From positions 1 to 64,000 of the forward strand of contig CAKQGY010000006.1 of NCBI GenBank assembly GCA_934234055.1: a DNA stretch of 64,000 nt, in the 5' to 3' direction. The notes below the pieces were generated by a model that was given only the letters and a program-made list of their open reading frames with translations, did no database searches and had not been told where the DNA came from. The position numbers and the translations under genes are program-made. This document shows positions 50,368 to 59,041 of the stretch, in pieces. How positions within the stretch are numbered: the stretch's first letter is position 1; every line of letters starts with the position of its first letter. Origin of the DNA: an uncultured Alphaproteobacteria bacterium. GTDB lineage: Bacteria; Pseudomonadota; Alphaproteobacteria; CAAHEQ01; UBA3637.

Positions 50368-50552
50368 GCGGCTCTTTCAAATACCATTTGCCGCAGCAAG
50401 ACTTTGGCAGTCTGTCTGTGTGGCCGGGATTTGATTTTTTTCGCAACATAACTGTCGCAAGTGCCGCTGGCACAGCCTTGGGAACTGCAATAGTAAGATG
50501 CAATTTTCTTTGTTTTTCTTAATTGTTGATAACCTGTTGTTGCTTTTGTCAT
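50364..50552 (-). CDS. Cys/Ser/Thr-rich small peptide, candidate substrate of the dehydratase
   Basis: 62 aa from ATG 50552 behind GAGGG. Residues 1-18 are polar and basic (MTKATTGYQQLRKTKKIA). Residues 19-34 (SYYCSSQGCASGTCDS) hold three Cys, five Ser and one Thr, a lanthipeptide-like core. Residues 38-62 are basic (KKIKSRPHRQ ...). Unlike normal precursors the rich segment is central, not at the C-terminus, and there is no GG/GA leader cleavage site; the tail may be removed or may act as a recognition element. Coupled to the dehydratase by ATGA. If not a substrate, it is a Cys-rich small protein of unknown role. Confidence 0.65.
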   Translation of the reverse strand: MTKATTGYQQLRKTKKIASYYCSSQGCASGTCDSYVAKKIKSRPHRQTAKVLLRQMVFERAA

Positions 50553-50562
50553 ATTCTTTCCC

Positions 50563-50958
50563 TCATTTTGAATAACTTAAACCAATTAAACGGTGTTTTT
50601 TGAACCCTTCGCGCAGGAAGAAATCCTGGCATTTTTCAGTAGATTGGATATAAATATCCGTTGTCGGATACCGTTCTTTTAACTTATCCAACATAGCTTT
50701 GGCGACGCCTTGATTCCGATGGGATGACAAGACCACACATTCCACGATTTGCGTATCATGTGCGCCGTCCGTCAGGTATCTGATCATACCGACCAGGTGT
50801 TGTCCGTCTTTCGCCGTCACAAAATGCGAGTTCCGATAAGCAGTCTCAAATACTTGCTCGGCACCGACATAATCTGCCGCCGTTCCCCATCCGGCATCCA
50901 GGTATAATGCGATACCGTCTCTTGCGTTGGGGATTTCGTCTTCTGTTATTGTGTACAT
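50563..50958 (-). CDS. GNAT N-acetyltransferase
   Basis: 131 aa. AEQVFETAYRNSHFVTAKDG, then VVLSSHRNQGVAKAMLDKLK (acetyl-CoA loop R-N-Q-G-V-A) and FFLREGFKKH. AAAGGAGG before ATG 50958. First gene of the operon; the peptide gene begins 10 nt after its stop. Cytoplasmic. Candidate tailoring or immunity enzyme for the peptide. Confidence 0.88.
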   Translation of the reverse strand: MYTITEDEIPNARDGIALYLDAGWGTAADYVGAEQVFETAYRNSHFVTAKDGQHLVGMIRYLTDGAHDTQIVECVVLSSHRNQGVAKAMLDKLKERYPTTDIYIQSTEKCQDFFLREGFKKHRLIGLSYSK

Positions 50959-50989
50959 TTAAAGCCTCCTTTTTGCTGTGTACAAATTC

Positions 50990-51018
50990 AGTTTACCGAA
51001 ATAAAAAACAAAATGCAA
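50990..51018 (-). promoter_or_regulatory. Promoter of the GNAT-peptide-dehydratase-GNAT operon
   Basis: Minus strand TTGCAT (51018-51013), 17-nt spacer, TAAACT (50995-50990). Confidence 0.6.
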
Positions 51019-51154
51019 CTAAAAAAATCTATTTTCTTGCTTTTTTGGTGTAAATGTGCATAATAGCAACAGTTTTTTAAAAATAATCAATGAATAAATC
51101 CTCTATCTGATTTTGGTTCGTTATTATTGACGGCAACAAATAAAATATTTTTTC

Positions 51155-51183
51155 TTGACAAAGGGCGTTTATTTTGCTAGACT
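51155..51183 (+). promoter_or_regulatory. Promoter of metK
   Basis: TTGACA (51155-51160), 17-nt spacer, TAGACT (51178-51183). Confidence 0.85.
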
Positions 51184-51207
51184 GGTGTCAACCTTGTCGG
51201 GTGACAG

Positions 51208-51257
51208 GGTGATGTGGATTTAAGCCGACTTGTCCCACTAAAGCGGACTAAACAGGA
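51208..51257 (+). promoter_or_regulatory. SAM-II-type riboswitch before metK
   Basis: P1 stem GTGG (51214-51217) with CCAC (51235-51238) encloses the diagnostic loop GATTTAAGCCG. Downstream come TAAAG and ACTAAACAGG, the conserved A-rich end next to the ribosome site. CCG (51225-51227) can pair with CGG (51243-51245) as the pseudoknot. AGGAG (51254-51258) lies just past it, so SAM binding would block translation. The core also fits SAM-V. Confidence 0.82.
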
Positions 51258-51266
51258 GAAAATACC

Positions 51267-52292
51267 ATGCTGAAAACAGCAGAAGCGGTGTCGATTGGCC
51301 ACCCGGATAAAACGGCCGACTATATTACCAGTTATATTTTAGACAGAATGATTGAACAGGATCCCGGCGTCAAATATGCCGTTGAGGTGATGATCAAGGA
51401 TAACACGGTTGTCCTGGGGGGTGAGGTTAAAGGCATTGTTTGCTTGAATAACCTGTCGGATTATGTGAAGGCTGCTTTGCGTGAGATTGGCTATGACGAA
51501 CATTATGCCGAAATTTGGGGCAAAAATGCCACAGATGTGCGGTGCATTCGTGTTATCAACCTGATCGGTCAGCAATCCGCCGATATCAACCAAGGTGTTG
51601 CCCGGGGCGGCTGGGGAGATCAGGGCGTCTTTGTCGGCTATGCGTGTCAAGGAGCCGGGCAGATCAATCGTGAATTATGGCTGGCACGGCGTTTGAATCA
51701 AGCTCTGTATCAACGCGCCCGTGCCAGCGAAATTTTGGGTCTGGATATTAAAACGCAGATTACCTTGGCTGATGACGGGCACATTCAAACAGCGATTGCG
51801 GCGGTGCCGATGTTAAAGTCAGAAGATCTGCGCCCCTTGATTATTGAAACTTTGGGGGAAGTGCCGGATCATATCATTATTAACGGAACCGGCGTGTATC
51901 AAGCGCATGCTTCTGTTGCGGATTGCGGTATCACAGGGCGTAAGCTGGCGTGTGATTTTTATTCTGTGGCTTGCCCGGTCGGAGGCGGAAGTCCCTGGAC
52001 CAAAGACGCCAGCAAAGCGGATTTAACCTTGAACCTGTATGCACGGCGTCTGGCTGTTGCATATTTGAAAGATAATGATGAGTGCTTTGTGTATTTATCT
52101 TCATGTATCGGGCGTGCCGAATTGCCCAGCGCCGTTATTAAAACGATCAAGCAAGGCCAGATTCGGGAAACGAATATCACGATTTCCAAGACGCCTGCCG
52201 AAATGATTGCTGAGTTGAGTTTGAACCGACCGATATTTGCTCGTCTGTGTCGCGACGGATTGACATGTCTTGAAAGGGATATGCCAGTTTAA
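51267..52292 (+). CDS. metK: Divergent short S-adenosylmethionine synthetase
   Basis: 341 aa against ~385-400 for usual MetK. Catalytic GHPDK (His12, Asp14, Lys15) is present, but the preceding Glu of SEGHPDK is Ile. WGDQGVFVGYA matches the GDQG motif; the block DCGITGRKLACDFY, then GGGSPWTKDASKADL, corresponds to the GLTGRK and GGGAFSGKD motifs. The GNGTG-type loop reads INGTGVYQAHASV. Makes SAM from methionine and ATP. The riboswitch upstream supports the SAM connection. Confidence 0.85.
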   Translation: MLKTAEAVSIGHPDKTADYITSYILDRMIEQDPGVKYAVEVMIKDNTVVLGGEVKGIVCLNNLSDYVKAALREIGYDEHYAEIWGKNATDVRCIRVINLIGQQSADINQGVARGGWGDQGVFVGYACQGAGQINRELWLARRLNQALYQRARASEILGLDIKTQITLADDGHIQTAIAAVPMLKSEDLRPLIIETLGEVPDHIIINGTGVYQAHASVADCGITGRKLACDFYSVACPVGGGSPWTKDASKADLTLNLYARRLAVAYLKDNDECFVYLSSCIGRAELPSAVIKTIKQGQIRETNITISKTPAEMIAELSLNRPIFARLCRDGLTCLERDMPV

Positions 52293-52293
52293 A

Positions 52294-52815
52294 TTAGACT
52301 AGGTCGGCCTGTTGTTGTTGTGTTTTTTGCTGTACCAAATAGGTTTGCAGGTGATCAACGGCTTTGTCGTTAAAGTAAAACTCGGTTGAATCCGGGCGAT
52401 AAACATTCTGTTTAACAGTGGACAAATGAAAACCGAAATGAGTCAGCAGCGGCCGCATTTGGGGCAGATTTTCTTTGGAAACGGTTATGGCCGGCAACTC
52501 GCCCAGAATTTTAATCGTCTCGGCCATCAAGGCTTTGCCGATTCCCTGTCGCCGAAAGAGGGGATGCACAAACAAAGTGCAGAGCTTCTTTTCGGTTGAT
52601 GTATGTTTTAATAAGGCGCACCCGATCAATTCTTGCCGCGTATTCCGAGCAATCAGATAAGATCGTTCTCCGTTTTTAAGCCCCTTTATAAAAACAGACT
52701 GAAACCAATGAAGGTATTGCGGATAGGTATTCCGCAGCGATAATGTCATCATCAGAATCTCTTTATAAAGATTCCGGTGCTCGGGGTGATAAGAATGAAA
52801 TGCTTGGATTTCCAT
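52294..52815 (-). CDS. GNAT N-acetyltransferase
   Basis: 173 aa. LCTLFVHPLFRRQGIGKALM is the acetyl-CoA binding loop (R-R-Q-G-I-G); the C-terminus is Gln-rich (QQKTQQQQ). GAGGAAA before ATG 52815. Convergent with metK, 1 nt between stops. Second gene behind the 414-aa gene at 52831. Substrate unknown. Confidence 0.85.
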   Translation of the reverse strand: MEIQAFHSYHPEHRNLYKEILMMTLSLRNTYPQYLHWFQSVFIKGLKNGERSYLIARNTRQELIGCALLKHTSTEKKLCTLFVHPLFRRQGIGKALMAETIKILGELPAITVSKENLPQMRPLLTHFGFHLSTVKQNVYRPDSTEFYFNDKAVDHLQTYLVQQKTQQQQADLV

Positions 52816-52830
52816 AATACTTTTTCCTCG

Positions 52831-54075
52831 CTAAAATGCTCTGTCATGATCGTCCAACCAGCGTTTCAGCAGCTCCCAGTGGCGGTTAAGAACATTTTGT
52901 TGGATTTCTTCAACCTGAATATCATCGGCCAGTTTTTCTTTTAATTCCCGAGCACCGGCATTACCATGGGCAACGGTGTTATATTCCTTGATTTTTTGGG
53001 GAAGAGTCGTCGCTTCCGTTTGATCCAAAACGCCGGCGTCTTGCAAAGCCTGCCAATAATTCGGATCTTTGGGCTTCAACTTTTGATTTGTTGTCATTTG
53101 ATGCTTGCGAATATGCATCTGGCAAGCATCAGTAATCTCACTCATATCGGCAATATGCCAATTCAACTGCGTCTGGTTGTCAAAAAATTTCAGAGGGGTT
53201 TTGGCTGGGTTTCCGCCGTGTTTAATGCCCAAAGTCTTGCATATATTTTGGAAAACTTTGGTCGGGTTAAAGGACTGCGCGACTACTTCATCTTTGTGAC
53301 GCACGCTGTCGCGCAGGCGTTGATAATGCAACAGTGCCCGTGCTTTTTTTATATAGCCATACTGCTCGCTTAGTATATAAACCATATTTTTGTTTTGTTT
53401 CAAGTATTCGGAAACAACAGTTGTGTCCGCTTTTTTAGGATCATTTTTCTGGATCTTTTGGGCGGCCGGTTTGGTCATTATCTGAGGTGTATGATTCTGG
53501 ACTAATTTTTTTAGCAAAAATTGTCGCAGGTGTTCAATCAGGCTCATAACAGTGGTGCCTATGGTTTCGTTGGAGGGTTGCTTTTCATAGATTTTTCGGC
53601 ACAAGTCATCAGAAAAACAGTCTTGTGCTTGCTTTTGTGTCGGGAATTGCGAATTCGAGCAGAGCTCTAATACTTGCTTGATGGCGGGTCTGACGCCCGG
53701 GATAGGCCAAACCTGTTCGGGATCAACCCAAAAATCAAATTGAACTTCTACTTTCTTTTGGCCGTCTTGCGAGAAGAAATCCCCCGTCATCAGCCAGGTA
53801 TTATAAAACCATTTCTGCCCTCCAGCAACAATGTAATCAATTGAAAGATCCCGTAAAGTTTGACGATCCTGCCATAACTGATTTAACTCGTCCGGTTTTA
53901 GGCGTGCTATATCGTGCCCTTGGGACAAGAGGTCTGTCTTTGTAAATTGTGATCTGTTCTTAAAATTGAAACTGGGCTTTGAAAGCGTCGGAAAGCAGGC
54001 CTTTTTCAAGTTTGCAAAATCCAGTGTCAATTGTTGCTTCTCGTCATCGGAAAGTATTTGAAATAGTGTTGTCAT
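52831..54075 (-). CDS. Large unknown protein, leaderless start
   Basis: 414 aa. Soluble, rich in Lys and Gln, no signal peptide or membrane helix. DYIVAGGQKWFYNTWLMTGD, a VQFDFWVDPEQVWPIPGVRP segment and a helical C-terminal part with YNTVAHGNAGARELKEKLAD. No family recognised. TATAAT ends 8 nt before ATG 54075 with no ribosome site. Followed by a GNAT gene 15 nt away. Confidence 0.6.
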   Translation of the reverse strand: MTTLFQILSDDEKQQLTLDFANLKKACFPTLSKPSFNFKNRSQFTKTDLLSQGHDIARLKPDELNQLWQDRQTLRDLSIDYIVAGGQKWFYNTWLMTGDFFSQDGQKKVEVQFDFWVDPEQVWPIPGVRPAIKQVLELCSNSQFPTQKQAQDCFSDDLCRKIYEKQPSNETIGTTVMSLIEHLRQFLLKKLVQNHTPQIMTKPAAQKIQKNDPKKADTTVVSEYLKQNKNMVYILSEQYGYIKKARALLHYQRLRDSVRHKDEVVAQSFNPTKVFQNICKTLGIKHGGNPAKTPLKFFDNQTQLNWHIADMSEITDACQMHIRKHQMTTNQKLKPKDPNYWQALQDAGVLDQTEATTLPQKIKEYNTVAHGNAGARELKEKLADDIQVEEIQQNVLNRHWELLKRWLDDHDRAF

Positions 54076-54083
54076 AACGAAAC

Positions 54084-54112
54084 ATTATACACCTTTTTGG
54101 CAAAAAAGTCAA
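54084..54112 (-). promoter_or_regulatory. Promoter of the 414-aa gene (leaderless arrangement)
   Basis: Minus strand TTGACT (54112-54107), 17-nt spacer, TATAAT (54089-54084), 8 nt before ATG. Confidence 0.75.
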
Positions 54113-54232
54113 ATTGTTTGACAAAAATCACAGTGAAGGTCTGGCCGACCTTGCGATATATTTTTGGTTTTTCCTCTTCCTTTTTGGTTCAAAATGTGCT
54201 ATAACACACCTCAACAATGAAAGGATTTAATA

Positions 54233-55882
54233 ATGACACCTGAAATAATCAATTTGATTTTCCCCAATCCCTTGCCGACGCCGGCCGAGGTTGAGGCGCG
54301 CTATCCGCGCCGTTCCTTGCCCGATGGAGCCAAGGTAACCCGTGTGGCTCCCAGTCCGACCGGATTTATGCATATCGGCGGCCTGTATGCCGGATTGTTG
54401 TCCGAACGCGTGGCACATCAAAGCGGCGGCGTGTTTTATTTGCGTGTAGAAGATACCGACCAAAAGCGCAAAGTGGACGGAGCGGTTGAATTGATTGTCA
54501 ATTCACTGGGACGGTATGGAATTCGCGCGGATGAGGGCGTGGATAAAGACGGCCATGATTTCGGCCCGTATGCGCCCTATACGCAAAGTCTGCGCAAAGA
54601 GATTTATCATACTTTTATTAAATCTTTGCTGGAAAAAGGCTTGGCCTACCCCTGTTTTTGTGCGGCCGAGGATTTGGATATTATGCGCAAGATTCAGGAA
54701 AAAACAGGTGTTCGTCCCGGATATTATGGCAAGTATGCCAAATGTCGGAATCTGTCGGACGAGGAAGTCCTGGCCAACTTAAAGGCCGGCAAGCCGTTTG
54801 TTATTCGCTTTAAGTCTATGGGGGACAACAACAAACGCTTGGTTGTTAAAGATCTGATTAAAGGCGAAATGGCTTTGCCCGAAAATGATATTGATGTGGT
54901 CATTATGAAAAGCGACGTCTTGCCGACTTATCACTTTGCGCATGCCGTGGACGATCATTTGATGGGGACGACACATGTGACGCGGGGTGATGAATGGATT
55001 TCGTCGGTGCCCTTGCACATTCAACTGTTTGTAGCCTTGGGGTGGAAGGCTCCCAAATATGCCCACTTTGCACCGCTGCAAAAGACCGAAAACGGAAACA
55101 AGCGAAAATTATCCAAACGCCACGACCCCGAGGCCAGTATCGTCTATTTCTGGGAAAAAGGCTATCCCGAAGATGCTCTGGTGGAATATATGCTGAACCT
55201 GATCAATGCCAGCTTTGAAGATTGGCGTCGGAATAATCCGGACAAACCGGCTTTTGATTTTCCGGTCAACTTTAACAAGATTTCCAATGCCGCCGGTGCC
55301 TTGTTCGACTTTGTCAAATTGCACAGTATTTCCAAGGAAGTGATTGCGCGTATGACGGCCGAGCAAGTATTTGATGCAACCTTCAAATGGGCCACGGACT
55401 ATCATCCGATTTTGGCAGAACGGCTGAAAAACAATCGCGATTATGTGATTCGAATTTTGGATATTGAGCGCAATATCGGTAAAAAATCGCGTAAAGACTT
55501 GGCCAAATGGGAAGATGTGGAACCCGAATTGACCTATTTCTTTGATGATTTATTTACGACTACACCGGCCGATAAGAAAGCCTTGCTGGCTCCTCTGTCG
55601 GATTCGGATGTTCGGCAGATTGCCGATGATTTTGCGGCGGTATATAATCCGACCGAGGACAAAGATACCTGGTTTGCGCACATCAAAACGATTGCCGAAA
55701 AGCATGGTTTTGCCACGGATATGAAAGCCTTTAAGGCTGATCCGACGGCGTTTAAAGGCAATGTTTCCGATGTGGCCAAGATTCTGCGAGTCTTGATCAC
55801 CGGTCGCGATAAAACACCGGATTTGTTTGAGATTATGCGGATCTTGGGCACCGATAAAGTTCGGGAACGCTTGGCCGGTTAA
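54233..55882 (+). CDS. gltX: Glutamyl-tRNA synthetase
   Basis: 549 aa; AAAGGAT before ATG 54233. Class I HIGH motif in SPTGFMHIGG, KMSKS equivalent KRKLSKRHD, and the Glu-specific LRVEDTDQKRK. An N-terminal stretch of ~30 residues precedes the usual start of the domain. The C-terminal anticodon-binding part is about 170 aa. Charges tRNA-Glu (and possibly tRNA-Gln) in the cytoplasm. Confidence 0.95.
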   Translation: MTPEIINLIFPNPLPTPAEVEARYPRRSLPDGAKVTRVAPSPTGFMHIGGLYAGLLSERVAHQSGGVFYLRVEDTDQKRKVDGAVELIVNSLGRYGIRADEGVDKDGHDFGPYAPYTQSLRKEIYHTFIKSLLEKGLAYPCFCAAEDLDIMRKIQEKTGVRPGYYGKYAKCRNLSDEEVLANLKAGKPFVIRFKSMGDNNKRLVVKDLIKGEMALPENDIDVVIMKSDVLPTYHFAHAVDDHLMGTTHVTRGDEWISSVPLHIQLFVALGWKAPKYAHFAPLQKTENGNKRKLSKRHDPEASIVYFWEKGYPEDALVEYMLNLINASFEDWRRNNPDKPAFDFPVNFNKISNAAGALFDFVKLHSISKEVIARMTAEQVFDATFKWATDYHPILAERLKNNRDYVIRILDIERNIGKKSRKDLAKWEDVEPELTYFFDDLFTTTPADKKALLAPLSDSDVRQIADDFAAVYNPTEDKDTWFAHIKTIAEKHGFATDMKAFKADPTAFKGNVSDVAKILRVLITGRDKTPDLFEIMRILGTDKVRERLAG

Positions 55883-55895
55883 ATCGGATATATTC

Positions 55896-55927
55896 AAAAA
55901 ATCCCCCGCCACGGCAGGGGATTTTTT
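55896..55927. terminator. Bidirectional terminator
   Basis: AAAAAATCCCCcGCC-ac-GGCaGGGGATTTTTT between gltX and the efflux pump. Confidence 0.92.
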
Positions 55928-55933
55928 ATGGGA

Positions 55934-58900
55934 TTATTTACTTTTCTTCAAAATCTTTTCTGATAGTGTTTGGACTAATACATAGAACAACGGGATGAAC
56001 AGCAATCCCAGCATTGTCCCCAGCAACATACCATAAAACACAGGCACCCCGATAGCACGGCGCGAATTGCTGGCGGCACCGGTTGCGATAATCATCGGCC
56101 AAACCCCCAGAATAAAAGTAAATGCCGTCATTAAAACCGCCCGGAATCGTTCACGTAAGCCGGTTAACCCCGCCGTAATAATGGACCGCCCTTTGGCGCG
56201 TTCTTCCTTTGAAAACTCCACGATTAAAATCGCGTTTTTGCAGGCTAATCCGATCAGCAGAATCAATCCCAACTGGGCATAAATGCTGAGCGGTAATCCT
56301 GTTATCAGCAGGCCCAACATCGCGCCCGTCATCGCAATCACCAGGGATAGCAGCACCGAAATCGGCATAATGAAACTTTCGTATTGTGCCACCAAAAACA
56401 GGTAGGCAAACACGATTGCTAAAACAATCAAATAGCCGATTTGCCCATGCGTATTTTCCTCCTGATAACTCATCGTTGACCACTCAAAGGTATATCCCCG
56501 TGGCAAAGTTTTGACAATATCGCGAACGGCCTGCATGGCTTCCCCGGTGCTGATGCCGGTTCGCGGAATGGCACTGATCGTGGCACTGGGATATTGATTA
56601 TAACGTGAGATTACGCGTGGTGTTAATATATCCCTCAGGTTGACCAATCCCCGCAGCGGAATCATCTTGCCCTCGGTATTCGGGACATAAATATCATTAA
56701 TATTATCCCGTTCGGCTCGATATTTCCAATCCGATTGAATCATCACTTTGTTGACCTGGGTTCCAAAGTTCACGTCGTTTACATAACCCGATCCCAAATA
56801 GTTTTCCATGGTTGAAAAGATATTATTGACCGGCACATGCATTTGCTCGGCTTTGGATCGATCCACATCAACATAGATATTCGGTGTTTTGGAAGTGAAT
56901 GAAGTAAACGCATATGCAAATGCCGGGTGAGTATTTATCTTGGCCAGGAATGATTGCGTGGTCGCATCCAGTTTTGTAAAATTCATATCATTGATGGATT
57001 GCAAACGAATATCCAAACCGCCCACCATACCCAGGCCCGGAATTGCCGGCATTTCGAACAATTGAAAGTCAGCTTCGGGCAGTTGTATCAATTGTGCCCG
57101 CAAACGCTCCAACACACGAGTTGAATAATCGGTTGTCCCCCGCTCGTTCCAAGGCTTTAACACGATAAAAGACATCGCGACATTTTCACCGCGTCCGGCA
57201 ATAAAGCTGTATCCGATAATGGTTTGAGTGCTGGCCACGGCGGACTCCGAGTCAATAATCTTGTGCACGCGTTCCAACAAAGCCTTCGTCCGTGTGGTAG
57301 AGGCCCCCTCGGGCAATTGCATATTCATCACGATCACGCCTTGATCCTCGTCCGGAATAAAGGAAGTCGGTGTGATTTTGAATAATCCGGCCAGAATTCC
57401 GACAAAAATTACAAATGCCATCGTAATCAATCCGATGTGGCGAGCCAAAATTCCCGCCACTCCCATATAGCCATGCGTGGTCTTGTTTAAAATCTTGTTA
57501 AAAGAGCCCAAGGGTCCCTTTGTGCGAGGTTTGACATCTTTTAAAATAATAGAGGACAGCGCCGGTGACAGGGTCAAAGCATTTAACGCCGAAAACATCA
57601 CGGCTGTTGAAATCGTAACGGAGAATTGTTGATAAATCTTACCGACGATGCCGTCCATAAATCCGATCGGCACAAAAATCGCCAGCAATACCAGTGCCGT
57701 CGCAATCAGAGCGCCGCTGACTTCCTGCATCGTTTGATAAGTCGCATCGCGGGCATTCATCTTTTGATTTTGCATTAGGTAGATAACCCGCTCAATCACG
57801 ACAATTGCGTCGTCCACGACAACGCCGATGGCCAATAATAGTCCGAACAAAGTGAACATGTTGATGCTGTATCCCAATGCTAAAATGACTGCAAATGTCC
57901 CGGCCAAAGATACCGGAATAGTCGCCGACGGAATCAAGGTTGATCGCCAATCTTGCAAAAACAAATAGCACACAAAGATAACCAATGCAAAGGTTAAAAG
58001 CAATGTCCAAACCACTTCTTCAACCGACGCGTTGATATAGTCCGTCGCATCATAGCCGATATAATAGCTCATACCTTTGGGGAAGTATTGCGACAGGTTT
58101 GCCAATTCTTTGCGCACCAATGCCATCGTATCCAATGCGTTGGCGCCCGAAGTCATTGCGATAGACATAGCAATTGAGTGCTTGCCGTTAAACAACCCCG
58201 ATACCGCATAATTTTCCTGTCCGATTTCAACCTTGGCAATATCACTCAACCGTAATAATCCGCCTTGATCGGCCGTGCGCACGATAATGTCCTTAAAGGT
58301 ATCCACATCATTGATCCGCCCCTGTGTTTGCAAGGAATAGACCATCGGCACATCTTGTTCAATCGGCATCGCCCCGATTTGCCCCAGCGAGGGTTGATAA
58401 TTTTGGCTTTCAATCGCACTGCGCACTTGGCTGACCGGTATTTTCAAAGCCGCCATTTTATCTGTATCCAACCACACCCGCATACTCAATCGCGAGCCAT
58501 GCACTTCTGCCGATCCCACACCGTCCAGTTTGCTCATCTTACGCGATACATTGTTAAAAATATAGTCGCTGATTTCCAGGTCGCTCATAGAGTTGTCCGG
58601 TGACATAAAAGCGATGAATGCCAGTGTGTTTGAAGATTCTCGACGCACATTGATACCTTGTCGTGTTACCTCCGAAGGCAACATAGAAGAGGCTTGCTGC
58701 ACCCGGCTTTGCACTTTGACCAAGGCAATATCGGGATCAACCCCGGTTTTGAAAGTCACGGTCAATCGATATGTTCCGTCGTTTGAAGTAGAATCCATAT
58801 ACAGCATATCTTCCACGCCGTTGATTTCATCCTCCAAGGGCACGCCGACTGTTTTGGCGATCACTTCGGCACTGGCTCCCGGATAGCTGGCCGACACCGC

Positions 58901-59032
58901 AATTTCCGGTGGGGTTACCTCGGGATATAATGCGACCGGCAGTTTGAACAGTGATATAGCCCCCGCCAGTACAATAATTACAGATAAAACAATAGCAAAC
59001 CGCGGTCTGCGAATGAAAAAGTTAGAAAACAT
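55934..59032 (-). CDS. RND multidrug efflux transporter, HAE1 family (AcrB/MexB-like)
   Basis: 1032 aa. N-terminus FFIRRPRFAIVLSVIIVLAG, twelve transmembrane helices with two large periplasmic loops, proton relay VVDDAIVVIE in helix 4, and the helix 10 Lys region near GLACKNAILIVEF. Exports drugs, bile acids or toxins in exchange for protons. Bile resistance would suit a gut organism (inference). Lies 9 nt behind the adaptor gene; no outer-membrane channel gene nearby. Confidence 0.96.
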   Translation of the reverse strand: MFSNFFIRRPRFAIVLSVIIVLAGAISLFKLPVALYPEVTPPEIAVSASYPGASAEVIAKTVGVPLEDEINGVEDMLYMDSTSNDGTYRLTVTFKTGVDPDIALVKVQSRVQQASSMLPSEVTRQGINVRRESSNTLAFIAFMSPDNSMSDLEISDYIFNNVSRKMSKLDGVGSAEVHGSRLSMRVWLDTDKMAALKIPVSQVRSAIESQNYQPSLGQIGAMPIEQDVPMVYSLQTQGRINDVDTFKDIIVRTADQGGLLRLSDIAKVEIGQENYAVSGLFNGKHSIAMSIAMTSGANALDTMALVRKELANLSQYFPKGMSYYIGYDATDYINASVEEVVWTLLLTFALVIFVCYLFLQDWRSTLIPSATIPVSLAGTFAVILALGYSINMFTLFGLLLAIGVVVDDAIVVIERVIYLMQNQKMNARDATYQTMQEVSGALIATALVLLAIFVPIGFMDGIVGKIYQQFSVTISTAVMFSALNALTLSPALSSIILKDVKPRTKGPLGSFNKILNKTTHGYMGVAGILARHIGLITMAFVIFVGILAGLFKITPTSFIPDEDQGVIVMNMQLPEGASTTRTKALLERVHKIIDSESAVASTQTIIGYSFIAGRGENVAMSFIVLKPWNERGTTDYSTRVLERLRAQLIQLPEADFQLFEMPAIPGLGMVGGLDIRLQSINDMNFTKLDATTQSFLAKINTHPAFAYAFTSFTSKTPNIYVDVDRSKAEQMHVPVNNIFSTMENYLGSGYVNDVNFGTQVNKVMIQSDWKYRAERDNINDIYVPNTEGKMIPLRGLVNLRDILTPRVISRYNQYPSATISAIPRTGISTGEAMQAVRDIVKTLPRGYTFEWSTMSYQEENTHGQIGYLIVLAIVFAYLFLVAQYESFIMPISVLLSLVIAMTGAMLGLLITGLPLSIYAQLGLILLIGLACKNAILIVEFSKEERAKGRSIITAGLTGLRERFRAVLMTAFTFILGVWPMIIATGAASNSRRAIGVPVFYGMLLGTMLGLLFIPLFYVLVQTLSEKILKKSK

Positions 59033-59041
59033 CTCTGACTC

